This document shows positions 35,639 to 43,255 of a DNA stretch of 64,000 bases, in pieces; the first letter of the stretch is position 1, and every line of letters begins with the position of its first letter. The translations under genes were made by a program, and so were the position numbers. The stretch is taken from assembly GCA_947368535.1 (NCBI GenBank), contig CANBHY010000006.1, forward strand, positions 62,001-126,000, written 5' to 3'. The notes beneath the pieces are model-generated. The model worked only from the letters and a program-made list of their open reading frames with translations. It ran no database searches and was not told the origin of the DNA. The stretch comes from an uncultured Clostridium sp. (lineage in GTDB: Bacteria > Bacillota > Clostridia > TANB77 > CAG-508).

Positions 35639-36092
35639 GGAATTGAATAATAAAATACTAAAGAATGTGAGAAGCAAAATAGTTGTATCTAGCTTGGAAA
35701 GTGAGGAGAGAATGAAAATATCTAAAAGAAACAAAGTTATTTCGATATGTGCTGCAGTAATGATAGTAGTTTCTGGTGGATTATTTACAGTAAATGCTGC
35801 AACTGATGGAAAAATAGCAGAAGGAATAAAAGAAGAACTAAAAAAAGTAATTACTATAAATTATGATCAATCTAAATACAAAGTTGTAACTGAAAATCAA
35901 GCAGAATATATTGGCGGAGATGAGTTTGTAAAATATGAAATGGAATCACTTGATGGAAAAGAAGAAGTAGTAACATTAATAAATAAATCAGAATTTGATA
36001 GACAAAATATTAATGCTGAAATAAATGTTAATGCTGTAACAACAGATGATGAGACTAGTGTTGATTTTGATATAGTAACTTCAGATAGATAA
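35628..36092 (+). CDS. Single-pass membrane protein, probable anti-sigma factor
   Basis: 154 residues from ATG 35628 (AGAGGG 7 bases upstream; ATG 35622 abuts the site). A cytoplasmic N-terminal part of about 35 residues with basic residues before one membrane segment (near residues 36-56, V-I-S-I-C-A-A-V-M-I-V-V-S-G-G-L-F), then about 98 acidic extracytoplasmic residues. This layout, and the overlap with the sigma gene, is typical of anti-sigma factors, but no zinc-binding H-x3-C-x2-C motif is present in the N-terminus, so the assignment rests on context. Confidence 0.6.
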   Translation: MGNKELNNKILKNVRSKIVVSSLESEERMKISKRNKVISICAAVMIVVSGGLFTVNAATDGKIAEGIKEELKKVITINYDQSKYKVVTENQAEYIGGDEFVKYEMESLDGKEEVVTLINKSEFDRQNINAEINVNAVTTDDETSVDFDIVTSDR

Positions 36093-36119
36093 TAAAATAA
36101 AAATAATATATAGGGCAGA

Positions 36120-36150
36120 GGAAGTAATTAGTAGATAATTACTTCCTTTT
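36120..36150 (+). terminator. Terminator of the sigma/anti-sigma unit
   Basis: GGAAGTAATTA (36120-36130) and TAATTACTTCC (36136-36146) form a perfect 11-bp stem around GTAGA, followed by TTTT. Confidence 0.92.
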
Positions 36151-36201
36151 ATGTTATTATAATAGAAATTAGACAAATAGTAAGTTGTTGAGGAGATAAT
36201 T

Positions 36202-36720
36202 ATGAAAGAAATAATAGACTTCATTGCTTTAATAGTTATATATATATTTACATTTTATAAGAAATGGAAATCACAAGGAAAAGATGTATTATTTGTAAAC
36301 ACCATAATGTATATATATTTATCATTTGTATTATATTTTACTTTAATGCCTATAATAACATCTTTACCATTTATATTTAATCACTCATATACTCCAATGA
36401 ATTTAGTACCCTTTATTGATGTTACTTTTGGCAGAGGAGATTTTGCTAGACAGATAGTATTAAATATTATAATGACAATTCCTTTTGGATTTTTATTACC
36501 TTTAATAAAAAAAGAAAATACTAAATTATTAAAAGTTGCTTTCTATACTTTTTTATTGAGTTTAGGCATAGAAATACTACAACCTTTAATAAATGATTGT
36601 AGGTCATCAGACATAACTGATTTAATAACTAATGTATTAGGCGGAATTATTGGATATATAATGTATTTAATATTAAATACATTTACAACTAAAATATTAA
36701 ATTATATAAAAAATAGATAA
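36202..36720 (+). CDS. VanZ-like membrane protein
   Basis: 172 residues with five hydrophobic segments. The conserved VanZ core is visible: F-T-L-M-P (residues about 48-52), N-L-V-P-F (near 72-76), N-I-I-M-T-I-P-F-G-F-L-L-P (near 94-106), E-I-L-Q (near 130-133) and D-I-T-D-L-I-T-N-V-L-G (near 142-152). VanZ proteins of teicoplanin resistance clusters belong here, but most family members are chromosomal with unknown function. No other van genes are nearby, so resistance should not be inferred. Confidence 0.88.
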   Translation: MKEIIDFIALIVIYIFTFYKKWKSQGKDVLFVNTIMYIYLSFVLYFTLMPIITSLPFIFNHSYTPMNLVPFIDVTFGRGDFARQIVLNIIMTIPFGFLLPLIKKENTKLLKVAFYTFLLSLGIEILQPLINDCRSSDITDLITNVLGGIIGYIMYLILNTFTTKILNYIKNR

Positions 36721-36724
36721 CTAA

Positions 36725-36737
36725 AAATTACAATTTA
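36725..36737 (+). repeat. Junction repeat copy 1
   Basis: AAATTACAATTTA, five bases after the VanZ stop codon. Exact match to copies 4 and 5. Confidence 0.7.
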
Positions 36738-36752
36738 GGAGTGAGGTTATTT

Positions 36753-37202
36753 ATGGAATATGATAAATTAGAATTTGAAACAACTTTTAAGAAAGGGGAT
36801 ATGATTCCAGTAGAATATACTAGTTATGGAAAAAATATATCTCCAGAATTTAGAATTAAAAATTTATCAGATAAAGCAAAAAGTTTAGTAATAATTTTAG
36901 AAGATTTAAGTCATCCGATAAAGAACTTTACTCATTGGATTGCTTGGAATATAAAGGCAAATTCTGTAATTCCAGAAAATGTTGGAAATATGGATAATGT
37001 TATGCAAGGAATTGCTTATGGATTTCATAAATATGCAGGAGCAAAACCACCAAAGTTTCAAAAACACAATTATAAATATACAATATATTCATTAGATAAT
37101 ATTTTGGAATTATCATCTAATATTATGAAAAAGAAACTATTGAAAGCAATGGATGGGCATATTTTACAAAAAGGAACTATTATAGGTTACTTTAAAAGAT
37201 GA
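36753..37202 (+). CDS. YbhB/YbcL family Raf-kinase-inhibitor-like (PEBP) protein
   Basis: 149 residues from ATG 36753, the in-frame GTG at 36741 being part of the ribosome site. The PEBP pattern reads P-V-E-Y-T-S-Y-G-K-N-I-S-P-E-F (residues 20-34), I-L-E-D-L-S-H-P-I-K-N-F-T-H-W-I-A-W-N-I (near 49-68) and the late Y-x-F-H-K-Y-A-G-A-K-P-P (near 90-101). Bacterial members bind small ligands or phospholipids; no enzyme activity is established. No signal peptide. Bounded on both sides by the AAATTACAATTT repeat. Confidence 0.9.
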   Translation: MEYDKLEFETTFKKGDMIPVEYTSYGKNISPEFRIKNLSDKAKSLVIILEDLSHPIKNFTHWIAWNIKANSVIPENVGNMDNVMQGIAYGFHKYAGAKPPKFQKHNYKYTIYSLDNILELSSNIMKKKLLKAMDGHILQKGTIIGYFKR

Positions 37203-37213
37203 ATTACAATCTG
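37201..37213 (+). repeat. Junction repeat copy 2 (degenerate)
   Basis: GAATTACAATCTG, overlapping the PEBP stop codon; ten of 13 positions match the copy 1 sequence. Confidence 0.45.
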
Positions 37214-37229
37214 AAAGTGAGATGAGAAT

Positions 37230-37847
37230 GTGGGATTTGATTTAGGTCATACAATTAGTTCAGTATCAAAACTTGCTTTACGAACTAAAAGAAGAATTGA
37301 TAAAAATAACGAGTCAAATATAAAAGTTTATGAATTATGGTTAGATCATACTTATAGAACTTATGAAACTTTAACAAAAGATGGCTACAAAACTTATGAA
37401 TTTGAAGGTAATAAAGTAGAAAATCGAAAATTTGATTTAATTTGTCCAAGTAAATATAAAGATGAAATAGATAAACCTATTGGAGATGTGTTTAGTATTA
37501 CTCCTAGTTCATATATTATGAATGAAAAAGCATATAAAATTTTATATCCATATTTAAAAAGCCATTCTCAAATATTTAAAATAAATAATAATGGTACAAT
37601 ATTTTATGTAATAAATGTAACAGATTTAATTGATTGTCTTGATTATGATAATTCAGAAATAAAGCGTTTTCCATCTTCTGGTAGAGTTATGAGAGTAATT
37701 AAATATGTTTTTAAAATTGAAAAATTAAAGAATGTAACTATTTTTAAGTTACCGGAATTTCCAAAGGCAATATCTTATGTTACAGAGGGATTTAAAAATG
37801 TTGTAGAAGAAAATAATATAAAAGGTTTTAAGTTTAAAGAACTATAA
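37230..37847 (+). CDS. Imm11-like (DUF1629-type) immunity protein, orphan
   Basis: 205 residues from GTG 37230: an ATG two bases earlier is out of frame and a stop lies in frame upstream at 37218, so GTG is the only start. The C-terminal two thirds fits the Imm11/DUF1629 layout: I-G-D-V-F (near 85), A-Y-K-I-L-Y-P-Y-L (near 100-108), G-T-I-F-Y-V-I-N-V-T-D-L-I-D-C-L-D (near 121-137), T-I-F-K-L-P-E-F near 170 and a final I-K-G-F-K-F-K-E. Such proteins protect against contact-dependent or secreted polymorphic toxins. No toxin gene is nearby, so it may guard against neighbours. Family call from memory. Confidence 0.65.
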   Translation: MGFDLGHTISSVSKLALRTKRRIDKNNESNIKVYELWLDHTYRTYETLTKDGYKTYEFEGNKVENRKFDLICPSKYKDEIDKPIGDVFSITPSSYIMNEKAYKILYPYLKSHSQIFKINNNGTIFYVINVTDLIDCLDYDNSEIKRFPSSGRVMRVIKYVFKIEKLKNVTIFKLPEFPKAISYVTEGFKNVVEENNIKGFKFKEL

Positions 37848-37850
37848 TTC

Positions 37851-37863
37851 AAATTACAATTTT
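37851..37863 (+). repeat. Junction repeat copy 3
   Basis: AAATTACAATTTT, four bases after the stop of the Imm11-like gene; 12 of 13 positions match copy 1. Confidence 0.65.
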
Positions 37864-37872
37864 TATAACTCT

Positions 37873-37905
37873 ACTAATCGTTGTTTTCCTCACTCAACGA
37901 TTAGT
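37873..37905 (+). terminator. Perfect 11-bp hairpin, possible terminator
   Basis: ACTAATCGTTG (37873-37883), 11-base loop, CAACGATTAGT (37895-37905). It ends exactly at the ATG of a 42-codon ORF. Downstream sequence is T-rich (ATGTTTACTTTTATA) but not a clean T run. It could end the immunity gene transcript or be a relic of a mobile junction. Confidence 0.55.
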
Positions 37906-38034
37906 ATGTTTACTTTTATATATAAAGATTTTACAATAATATTATATCGTGCATTGGGATTGATAATTAGTTTTATAGCTTGTATGTTTTGGTTTGGAGC
38001 AAGTGTTTTAAATTTTAAAGATAAAAATGAATAA
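37906..38034 (+). CDS. 42-residue single-span membrane peptide (doubtful)
   Basis: ATG 37906 opens 42 codons that end at TAA 38032-38034. Residues about 12-35 (I-I-L-Y-R-A-L-G-L-I-I-S-F-I-A-C-M-F-W-F) form a plausible membrane helix, and the C-terminus is charged (F-K-D-K-N-E). There is no ribosome site: the hairpin at 37873-37905 abuts the ATG. It may be leaderless, a fragment of a lost gene, or chance. Its stop is followed by another junction repeat, as for the annotated genes around it, which is the main argument for it being a real unit. Confidence 0.35.
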   Translation: MFTFIYKDFTIILYRALGLIISFIACMFWFGASVLNFKDKNE

Positions 38035-38035
38035 T

Positions 38036-38048
38036 AAATTACAATTTA
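38036..38048 (+). repeat. Junction repeat copy 4
   Basis: AAATTACAATTTA, beginning two bases after the stop of the 42-codon ORF. Exact match to copies 1 and 5. Confidence 0.7.
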
Positions 38049-38142
38049 TATAAATGTTAAAAATATTTGCGTAACTTCCAAAGAAATTTGGTAGACTGAA
38101 TAACAATTAAAAAGTAAAATGTTTTGTGAAAGGAGTGATTAT

Positions 38143-38679
38143 ATGAATATAGGTCAAAATATTATGAATTTAAGAAAAGGTGCAAAACTTTCACAAGAAC
38201 AACTTGCTGAAAAAATGGGAGTCACTAGACAAACGATAAGTAATTGGGAACTAGATGAATCTAGCCCAGATTTAAAACAAGGCAAAGAATTATCTAAAAT
38301 ATTTAATGTAAGTTTAGATGATTTAACTGGAGATTTAACATTTGAATATTTAGATGATGCAGATAGTGATAGAAAAATTACTATAATATCATCAATAGAA
38401 AATGTTATAGTAACTTGCAATAAAATTCAATCATCAAATAAATACAAAGGTGGCAAAGATTCACCACAATATGCTTTATTTGGAATTGATGAAAGTAATG
38501 ATACTATTTTTGGAGTTAATAATACTTTTTTAGGTTGGTATGAAAATAAAGAGCAAATATCAAAAGAAATTATGGGAATAAAAGAAGCCTTTATGTCAGG
38601 AACTTTATCATACGAATTAAAGTATAATGTTGAAGTAGAAAAAAAATTAATGGGAATGAAACTTGTCATTAAAAAATAA
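38143..38679 (+). CDS. XRE family helix-turn-helix regulator
   Basis: 178 residues from ATG 38143 (AAGGAG upstream). The N-terminal HTH (I-M-N-L-R-K-G-A-K-L-S-Q-E-Q-L-A-E-K-M-G, then V-T-R-Q-T-I-S-N-W-E, residues about 6-38) is a textbook Cro/CI-type domain. The remaining 110 residues are alpha/beta without membrane segments; I recognise no effector domain. It may regulate the DUF3781 gene just downstream or itself. It ends at another junction repeat. Confidence 0.88.
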   Translation: MNIGQNIMNLRKGAKLSQEQLAEKMGVTRQTISNWELDESSPDLKQGKELSKIFNVSLDDLTGDLTFEYLDDADSDRKITIISSIENVIVTCNKIQSSNKYKGGKDSPQYALFGIDESNDTIFGVNNTFLGWYENKEQISKEIMGIKEAFMSGTLSYELKYNVEVEKKLMGMKLVIKK

Positions 38680-38680
38680 C

Positions 38681-38693
38681 AAATTACAATTTA
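38681..38693 (+). repeat. Junction repeat copy 5
   Basis: AAATTACAATTTA, two bases after the XRE stop; exact match to copies 1 and 4. It lies directly before the ribosome site of the DUF3781 gene. Confidence 0.7.
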
Positions 38694-38712
38694 ATGAGGA
38701 GATATAATAAGT

Positions 38713-38955
38713 ATGAATAAAGAAGTGCTGTTATCAAATATAGACAAAGTTCATACTACTGAAATGGGCATTGATAGAATTAAGAGAAATCTTAAATTAG
38801 ATGTTAATGATGTAGTTGAATACTGTAAGGCAAAAGTGTTAGATAAAAACTGTAATATCTATAAACAAGGAAAGAATTGGTATTGTGAAATTGATGGTGT
38901 AAAGATAACTATTAATTCATATAGTTATACAATTATTACAGCACATAGGTTATAG
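38713..38955 (+). CDS. DUF3781 domain protein
   Basis: 80 residues covering the whole DUF3781 domain: L-L-S-N-I-D-K-V-H-T-T-E-M-G-I-D-R-I-K-R-N-L (residues 6-27), V-V-E-Y-C-K (near 34-39), G-K-N-W-Y-C-E (near 53-59) and the invariant Y-S-Y-T-I-I-T-A-H (near 70-78). Function unknown; no membrane segment. GAGGAG precedes the ATG. It closes the run of genes bordered by the AAATTACAATTT repeat. Confidence 0.88.
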   Translation: MNKEVLLSNIDKVHTTEMGIDRIKRNLKLDVNDVVEYCKAKVLDKNCNIYKQGKNWYCEIDGVKITINSYSYTIITAHRL

Positions 38956-38978
38956 AAAGATTATTAAAGAGGTGTTAT

Positions 38979-39515
38979 ATGATTTATGTAATTAGACACG
39001 GGCAAACAGATTGGAATTTAGAAGGAAGAACACAAGGAAGTATTGATACTGAATTAAATGAAACGGGAAGGTGTCAAGCAAACAGTGTGAGAAATGAACT
39101 TTTGAATACAAAATTAGATGTAGTTTTATGTAGTCCACGAAATAGATGCAAATCAACAGCTGAAATAATTTGCCAAGATAGAGATATTCCAATAATAGAA
39201 TTAGAAGATTTACGAGAAAGAGATTTTGGAGAATTTGAAGGTAAGCAGAAAGATGTAGATTATGATTGGGTAGAGTTCTGGGATTGGGAACAAAATAAAT
39301 GTTACGAAAGAGCTGAGAGTGTTAGAGATTTTTTAGAAAGAATATCTAATATAATAGAAAAAATAAAAAAAGATTATAAAGGAAAAAATGTTTTAATTGT
39401 AACACATTCTGGAGTTTGTGCAATGATATATTGTTATTTTAATAATATAAAACCAAATGGAAAATTAAAAATTCCTGGAATAAAAAATTGTGAACTTGTT
39501 GAATATAGAAATTAA
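38979..39515 (+). CDS. Histidine phosphatase family protein
   Basis: 178 residues. The catalytic R-H-G-Q-T-D-W-N-x-E-G-R (residues 5-16), L-C-S-P-R-N-R-C-K-S-T-A (near 50-61), E-x-x-F-G-E-F-E-G (near 80-88) and V-T-H-S-G-V (near 147-152) are complete, so the phosphohistidine mechanism should be intact. Members include alpha-ribazole phosphatases, broad phosphatases and phosphoglycerate mutases; the substrate is not determined by sequence here. Confidence 0.9.
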   Translation: MIYVIRHGQTDWNLEGRTQGSIDTELNETGRCQANSVRNELLNTKLDVVLCSPRNRCKSTAEIICQDRDIPIIELEDLRERDFGEFEGKQKDVDYDWVEFWDWEQNKCYERAESVRDFLERISNIIEKIKKDYKGKNVLIVTHSGVCAMIYCYFNNIKPNGKLKIPGIKNCELVEYRN

Positions 39516-39534
39516 AATATAGGGGAAATAAAAT

Positions 39535-40248
39535 ATGAATTTAAATGGTAAAGTAGCAGTTGTAACTGGCGGTAGTAATGGAATCGGCGAAGCTATTTCA
39601 AATAAGTTAAAAGAATTGGGAGCTAAAGTAATTATATTTGATACAAAAGAGCCAAAATCTACATTAGAGTATTATAAAGTAAATATAACTAAAGATAATG
39701 AAATAAAGGAAGCCGTTAGTTTAATAGATAAGGTGGATATATTAGTTAATAATGCAGGAATATATTTTGAAAAATATATTGAACAAACTACAGACGAAGA
39801 TATAGACAATATGGTTGATGTGAATATAAAAGGAACATTTAAGGTTACAAGAAATTTGATAGATAAGTTAAAAGAAAGTAAAGGATGTATTGTTAATATT
39901 GCTTCATGTTTAGGATTAGTTCCAGAATTAACATCACCACTATATTGTACAACCAAGGCTGGAATTGTGATGTTTACTAAATGCTTAGCACAAGAATATG
40001 CAGATTTGGGGGTTAGAGTAAATTGTGTTTTACCAGGACCAATTTTAACAGAATTATTAGAAAAAAGTTTTAAAAATGAAGAACAAAAGATAAAATGTGC
40101 TAATAGAATTCCAATTAAGCGTATTGGAAATCCAAATGAAGTTGCAAATGTAGTTGCTTTTTTAAGTAGTGAGGAAGCTTCATATGTAACAGGAGGAATT
40201 TATACAGTAGATGGAGGAGTTTCTACATCAAGTATTTATTCAAAATGA
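39535..40248 (+). CDS. SDR family oxidoreductase
   Basis: 237 residues. Cofactor loop T-G-G-S-N-G-I-G (residues 11-18), N-N-A-G-I-Y (near 70-75), catalytic I-A-S-C and Y-C-T-T-K (serine near 123, Y-x3-K near 138-142) and an end typical of FabG-like proteins (Y-V-T-G-G-I-Y-T-V-D-G-G). It is not the fatty-acid FabG, which is in the fab cluster, and the E-L-T-S-P-L-Y-C substrate loop differs. The substrate is unknown. GGGGAAAT precedes the ATG. Confidence 0.88.
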   Translation: MNLNGKVAVVTGGSNGIGEAISNKLKELGAKVIIFDTKEPKSTLEYYKVNITKDNEIKEAVSLIDKVDILVNNAGIYFEKYIEQTTDEDIDNMVDVNIKGTFKVTRNLIDKLKESKGCIVNIASCLGLVPELTSPLYCTTKAGIVMFTKCLAQEYADLGVRVNCVLPGPILTELLEKSFKNEEQKIKCANRIPIKRIGNPNEVANVVAFLSSEEASYVTGGIYTVDGGVSTSSIYSK

Positions 40249-40357
40249 TTTTTAAAAAGAAAATTTAATTATTTTTAAGAAAGGAAAGTATTATTTGAAT
40301 ATTTAGTTGTTAGATTATATAAATAATAGTAAAAGTATATGAGGAGGAAAATAAATT

Positions 40358-40714
40358 ATGGGTAGAGTGTTAAAGAATAAAGAATTAGTGAATACGAGAT
40401 TAGCTACTAATTATGGTGGCTGGATGTATTGTGATGTATGTAATGAAAATATAGGATATTTATGTTATTCAACATATGATAGACTAGAGTTAAAATATAA
40501 GTGTAATTGTGGAAGTCAAGGTAGTGCATTATTGAATTTTGAAGATAGTAAAACAGGTAAAGAATGTGAAGATGAATTAATTACTATCAAAAATAGATTA
40601 TGTTGTCCAAAAGATAATGAACCATTGATTACGATATTAGATAAAAAAGTAGCTAGTTATGAAATGAAAGTTACTTGTAAAGCCTGCGAGAGTATTTATA
40701 AAAAAGTAAAATAA
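40358..40714 (+). CDS. Cysteine-rich zinc-ribbon-like protein of unknown function
   Basis: 118 residues with ten cysteines, arranged as C-D-V-C (residues about 25-28), C-N-C-G (near 49-52), C-C-P (near 82-84) and C-K-A-C (near 109-112), i.e. two likely zinc ribbons (pairs 1+2 and 3+4). No other domain. Proteins of this type often bind nucleic acid or another protein. I do not recognise the family. GAGGAGG precedes the ATG by several bases; the gene lies alone, 110 bases after the SDR gene. Confidence 0.7.
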   Translation: MGRVLKNKELVNTRLATNYGGWMYCDVCNENIGYLCYSTYDRLELKYKCNCGSQGSALLNFEDSKTGKECEDELITIKNRLCCPKDNEPLITILDKKVASYEMKVTCKACESIYKKVK

Positions 40715-40767
40715 ATTATAAAGGAGAAAAAATAGAAGAAATAGAAATGTAGAAGAGGTGTGTAAAA

Positions 40768-41070
40768 ATGAAAGTAATAACTGTATGTGGAAGTTATAAG
40801 TTTAAAAAAGAAATGGTTGAAATAACAGAAAAAATGACGTTGCAAAGAAACTGTGTATTAATGCCAAATGAACTTACAAGGCATAACAAAGAAGAATATA
40901 CAGAAGAAGAAGCTAGAATTATTGGAGGAATGCATAAAGAAAAAATTAAATTGTCTGATGCTATTTTAGTTGTAAATGTAAATGATTATATAGGAGAAAG
41001 TACAAAGCGTGAAATAGAATATGCTAAATCTTTAAATAAAGAGATTTTATATTATACAGATTTAGTTTAA
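40768..41070 (+). CDS. Nucleoside 2-deoxyribosyltransferase-like small protein
   Basis: 100 residues. V-I-T-V-C-G-S-Y-K-F-K (residues 3-13), H-K-E-K-I-K-L-S-D-A-I-L-V-V-N-V-N-D-Y-I-G-E-S-T-K-R-E-I-E-Y-A (near 56-85; catalytic-type S-T-x-x-E-I-E-Y) match the fold of nucleoside 2-deoxyribosyltransferases and related small proteins. Shorter than characterised NDTs (about 150 residues), so activity is not certain. GAGGTG precedes the ATG. Confidence 0.75.
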   Translation: MKVITVCGSYKFKKEMVEITEKMTLQRNCVLMPNELTRHNKEEYTEEEARIIGGMHKEKIKLSDAILVVNVNDYIGESTKREIEYAKSLNKEILYYTDLV

Positions 41071-41093
41071 TATTTATGAAAGAGAGAAAAAAA

Positions 41094-41969
41094 ATGGAAT
41101 TAGTAAAAGTTGGCGAAAAGACGTATTATATAAAAAATCCGACTAATATCGGAGTATATAAGGCTGATGAAAACAATGTATATCTTATTGATACTGGTAA
41201 TGATAAAGAAGCAGGAAAGAAGATATTGAAAATTATTGATGAGCAAGGTTGGAAAGTTAAAGGAATTATAACAACTCATTCAAATGCAGATCATATTGGT
41301 GGAAATAAAATAATTCAGGATAGAACTGGTTGTGAAATATTTGCTCGTAATATAGAGAAAAGTTTTTCAGAGAATCCTATTTTAGAATCTTCTTTTCTTT
41401 ATGGTGGATATCCTTTTAAAGATATTAGAAATAAATTTTTATTAGCGAAAGAATCAAAGGTAAAGGATATAGAAAATAATTTACCAGAAGGATTAGAATA
41501 TTTTTCATTAAAAGGACATTTTTTTGATATGATAGGAATTCGTACAAGTGATGATGTTTACTTTTTAGCAGATTCATTATTTAGTGAAGAAACAATTACT
41601 AAGTATCATTTATTTTTTATATATGATGTAAGAGAATTTCTTAATACTTTGGATTATTTAGGTAGCATAAAGGGAAATTTTTATATTCCTTCTCATTGTG
41701 AAGCTACTCAAGATATTTCAACTTTGATAGACCTAAATCGAAATAAAGTAAATGAGATTATTGATAAAATATACGAAGCTTGTAGTAAAGAGAAAACTTT
41801 TGAAGATATTTTAAAATATATTTTTGATGGGTATAATTTAATTATGAACGCAAATCAATATGTGCTTGTTGGAAGTACAATAAGATCTTATTTGTCTTAT
41901 TTGTGTGATGAAAATAAAATAAGTTATGAATTTAAAGATAATAAGATGCTATGGAAACAAGTTTTATAA
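41094..41969 (+). CDS. MBL-fold metallo-hydrolase
   Basis: 291 residues from ATG 41094. The zinc motif reads T-T-H-S-N-A-D-H-I-G-G (near residues 61-71), that is H-x-N-x-D-H with Asn replacing the second His of H-x-H-x-D-H, an alteration also seen in a subset of the family. G-H-F-F-D-M-I-G-I (near 139-147), L-A-D-S-L-F (near 156-161) and P-S-H-C-E (near 198-202) provide the other ligands. Substrate unknown. The ATG at 41076 is in frame but its upstream lacks a site. Confidence 0.82.
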   Translation: MELVKVGEKTYYIKNPTNIGVYKADENNVYLIDTGNDKEAGKKILKIIDEQGWKVKGIITTHSNADHIGGNKIIQDRTGCEIFARNIEKSFSENPILESSFLYGGYPFKDIRNKFLLAKESKVKDIENNLPEGLEYFSLKGHFFDMIGIRTSDDVYFLADSLFSEETITKYHLFFIYDVREFLNTLDYLGSIKGNFYIPSHCEATQDISTLIDLNRNKVNEIIDKIYEACSKEKTFEDILKYIFDGYNLIMNANQYVLVGSTIRSYLSYLCDENKISYEFKDNKMLWKQVL

Positions 41970-41993
41970 TTACATAAGAAGAAGGTGTTTAAA

Positions 41994-43181
41994 ATGGAAT
42001 ACAAATATTTATTAGATATTGGTTTAATAATATTGTCGGTAAAAATTTTTACATTGATAACTCAAAAAATTAAGATGCCTAAAGTATTAGGTGGATTAAT
42101 AGCTGGTATAGTTCTTGGACCAGCAGTTTTAAATGTTGTACAAAATAGTACAATTTTAGAAGCGCTATCTAAAGTTGGAATAATATTGATTATGTTTTTA
42201 GCTGGTATGGAAACTAGTATTAAAAAATTCATATCAAATGGTGAAAAATATCTTGTAATAGCTGCTATGGGAGTAGTTGTACCTTTTATAATGGGAGCTC
42301 TATTTAGTTTAATATATGTTCAAGATTTTAAAACTAATTTGTTTTTTGGTGCAGTAATTACAGCAACATCAGTTAGTATAACAGTAGAAACTTTAATTGA
42401 AATGAAAAAAATTAAATCAAGTGTAGGTTTAGCAATTTTAGGTGCAGGTGTTGTAGATGATGTAATTGGTATATTATTTTTAACAATAATAATAAATAGT
42501 GGTAATTTGCATGTAGCAACTTTCCTTTTAATGATACTAAAAGTTCTTTTATTTTTTGGAATAGCGATAATTTCAGGATTATTGTTATTTAAAATTTTTG
42601 AAAGAATAGAAGAAAAGGATGTTAAAACTGAGCAGATGCCAACATATTCAATAGCATTTGCGTTAATATTAGCATTTGTTGCTGAATGGCTGGGTGTTAG
42701 TGGAATAATTGGTGCATATATAGCAGGTCTAGTGATAGGAAATACAGAAAGAGGAAGAAAAGTAAAAGGAAAAATAGATGTAACGGTTCATACAATTTTT
42801 TCACCAATATTTTTTGCAAGTGTTGGATTAAATTTATCAACATTAGCGTTTGAAAAGAGTGTATGGATATTTATATTGATATTTACAGCTGTTACTATAT
42901 TAAGCAAAATGATAGGTAATGGATTGGGCGCAAGAATGTGTAAATATCCTAAAGAAAAAGCACTTCAAATTGGAATAGGAATGTCTACTAGAGGTGAGGT
43001 TGCATTGATTATGGCTGAAGAAGCTGAAAGAATTAACTTAATTAATAATGAGATTTTTTCAATTGTAATTGTAACTGTTTTATTAGTAACATTAATAACA
43101 CCAATATTGTTACATTACAGTTTTAAGAAAAAGAATAATTTTGAAAAAGAAATTTTAGATCCTGATGAAAAAGTTGGATAA
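41994..43181 (+). CDS. Cation:proton antiporter (CPA2/KefB-like membrane domain)
   Basis: 395 residues from ATG 41994 (GAAGGTG upstream). About 12 hydrophobic segments. Family motifs: P-K-V-L-G-G-L-I-A-G-I-V-L-G-P (residues about 30-44), F-L-A-G-M-E-T (near 69-75), A-T-S-V-S-I-T-V-E (near 126-134), A-G-V-V-D-D-V-I-G-I-L (near 152-162, the two acidic residues of ion exchange) and S-T-R-G-E-V (near 335-340). There is no C-terminal TrkA-N/RCK domain, so it is a bare exchanger. Na+ or K+ specificity cannot be read. Confidence 0.88.
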   Translation: MEYKYLLDIGLIILSVKIFTLITQKIKMPKVLGGLIAGIVLGPAVLNVVQNSTILEALSKVGIILIMFLAGMETSIKKFISNGEKYLVIAAMGVVVPFIMGALFSLIYVQDFKTNLFFGAVITATSVSITVETLIEMKKIKSSVGLAILGAGVVDDVIGILFLTIIINSGNLHVATFLLMILKVLLFFGIAIISGLLLFKIFERIEEKDVKTEQMPTYSIAFALILAFVAEWLGVSGIIGAYIAGLVIGNTERGRKVKGKIDVTVHTIFSPIFFASVGLNLSTLAFEKSVWIFILIFTAVTILSKMIGNGLGARMCKYPKEKALQIGIGMSTRGEVALIMAEEAERINLINNEIFSIVIVTVLLVTLITPILLHYSFKKKNNFEKEILDPDEKVG

Positions 43182-43255
43182 ATATAAAAGGGAGGAAATA
43201 TGATGAAAATAGATTTAGTAATTAACGCTTAATTTAAATAAAGAAAGGATTTACT

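Noticed and set aside
36202..36720. Glycopeptide resistance from the VanZ-like gene
   Set aside because: No vanHAX, vanR/S or vanY neighbours; most VanZ-family genes are unrelated to resistance.
36721..38700. Integron with attC sites
   Set aside because: Junction repeats are only 13 bases, no RYYYAAC...GTTRRRY pairs or long imperfect palindromes at the junctions, and no integrase in the window.
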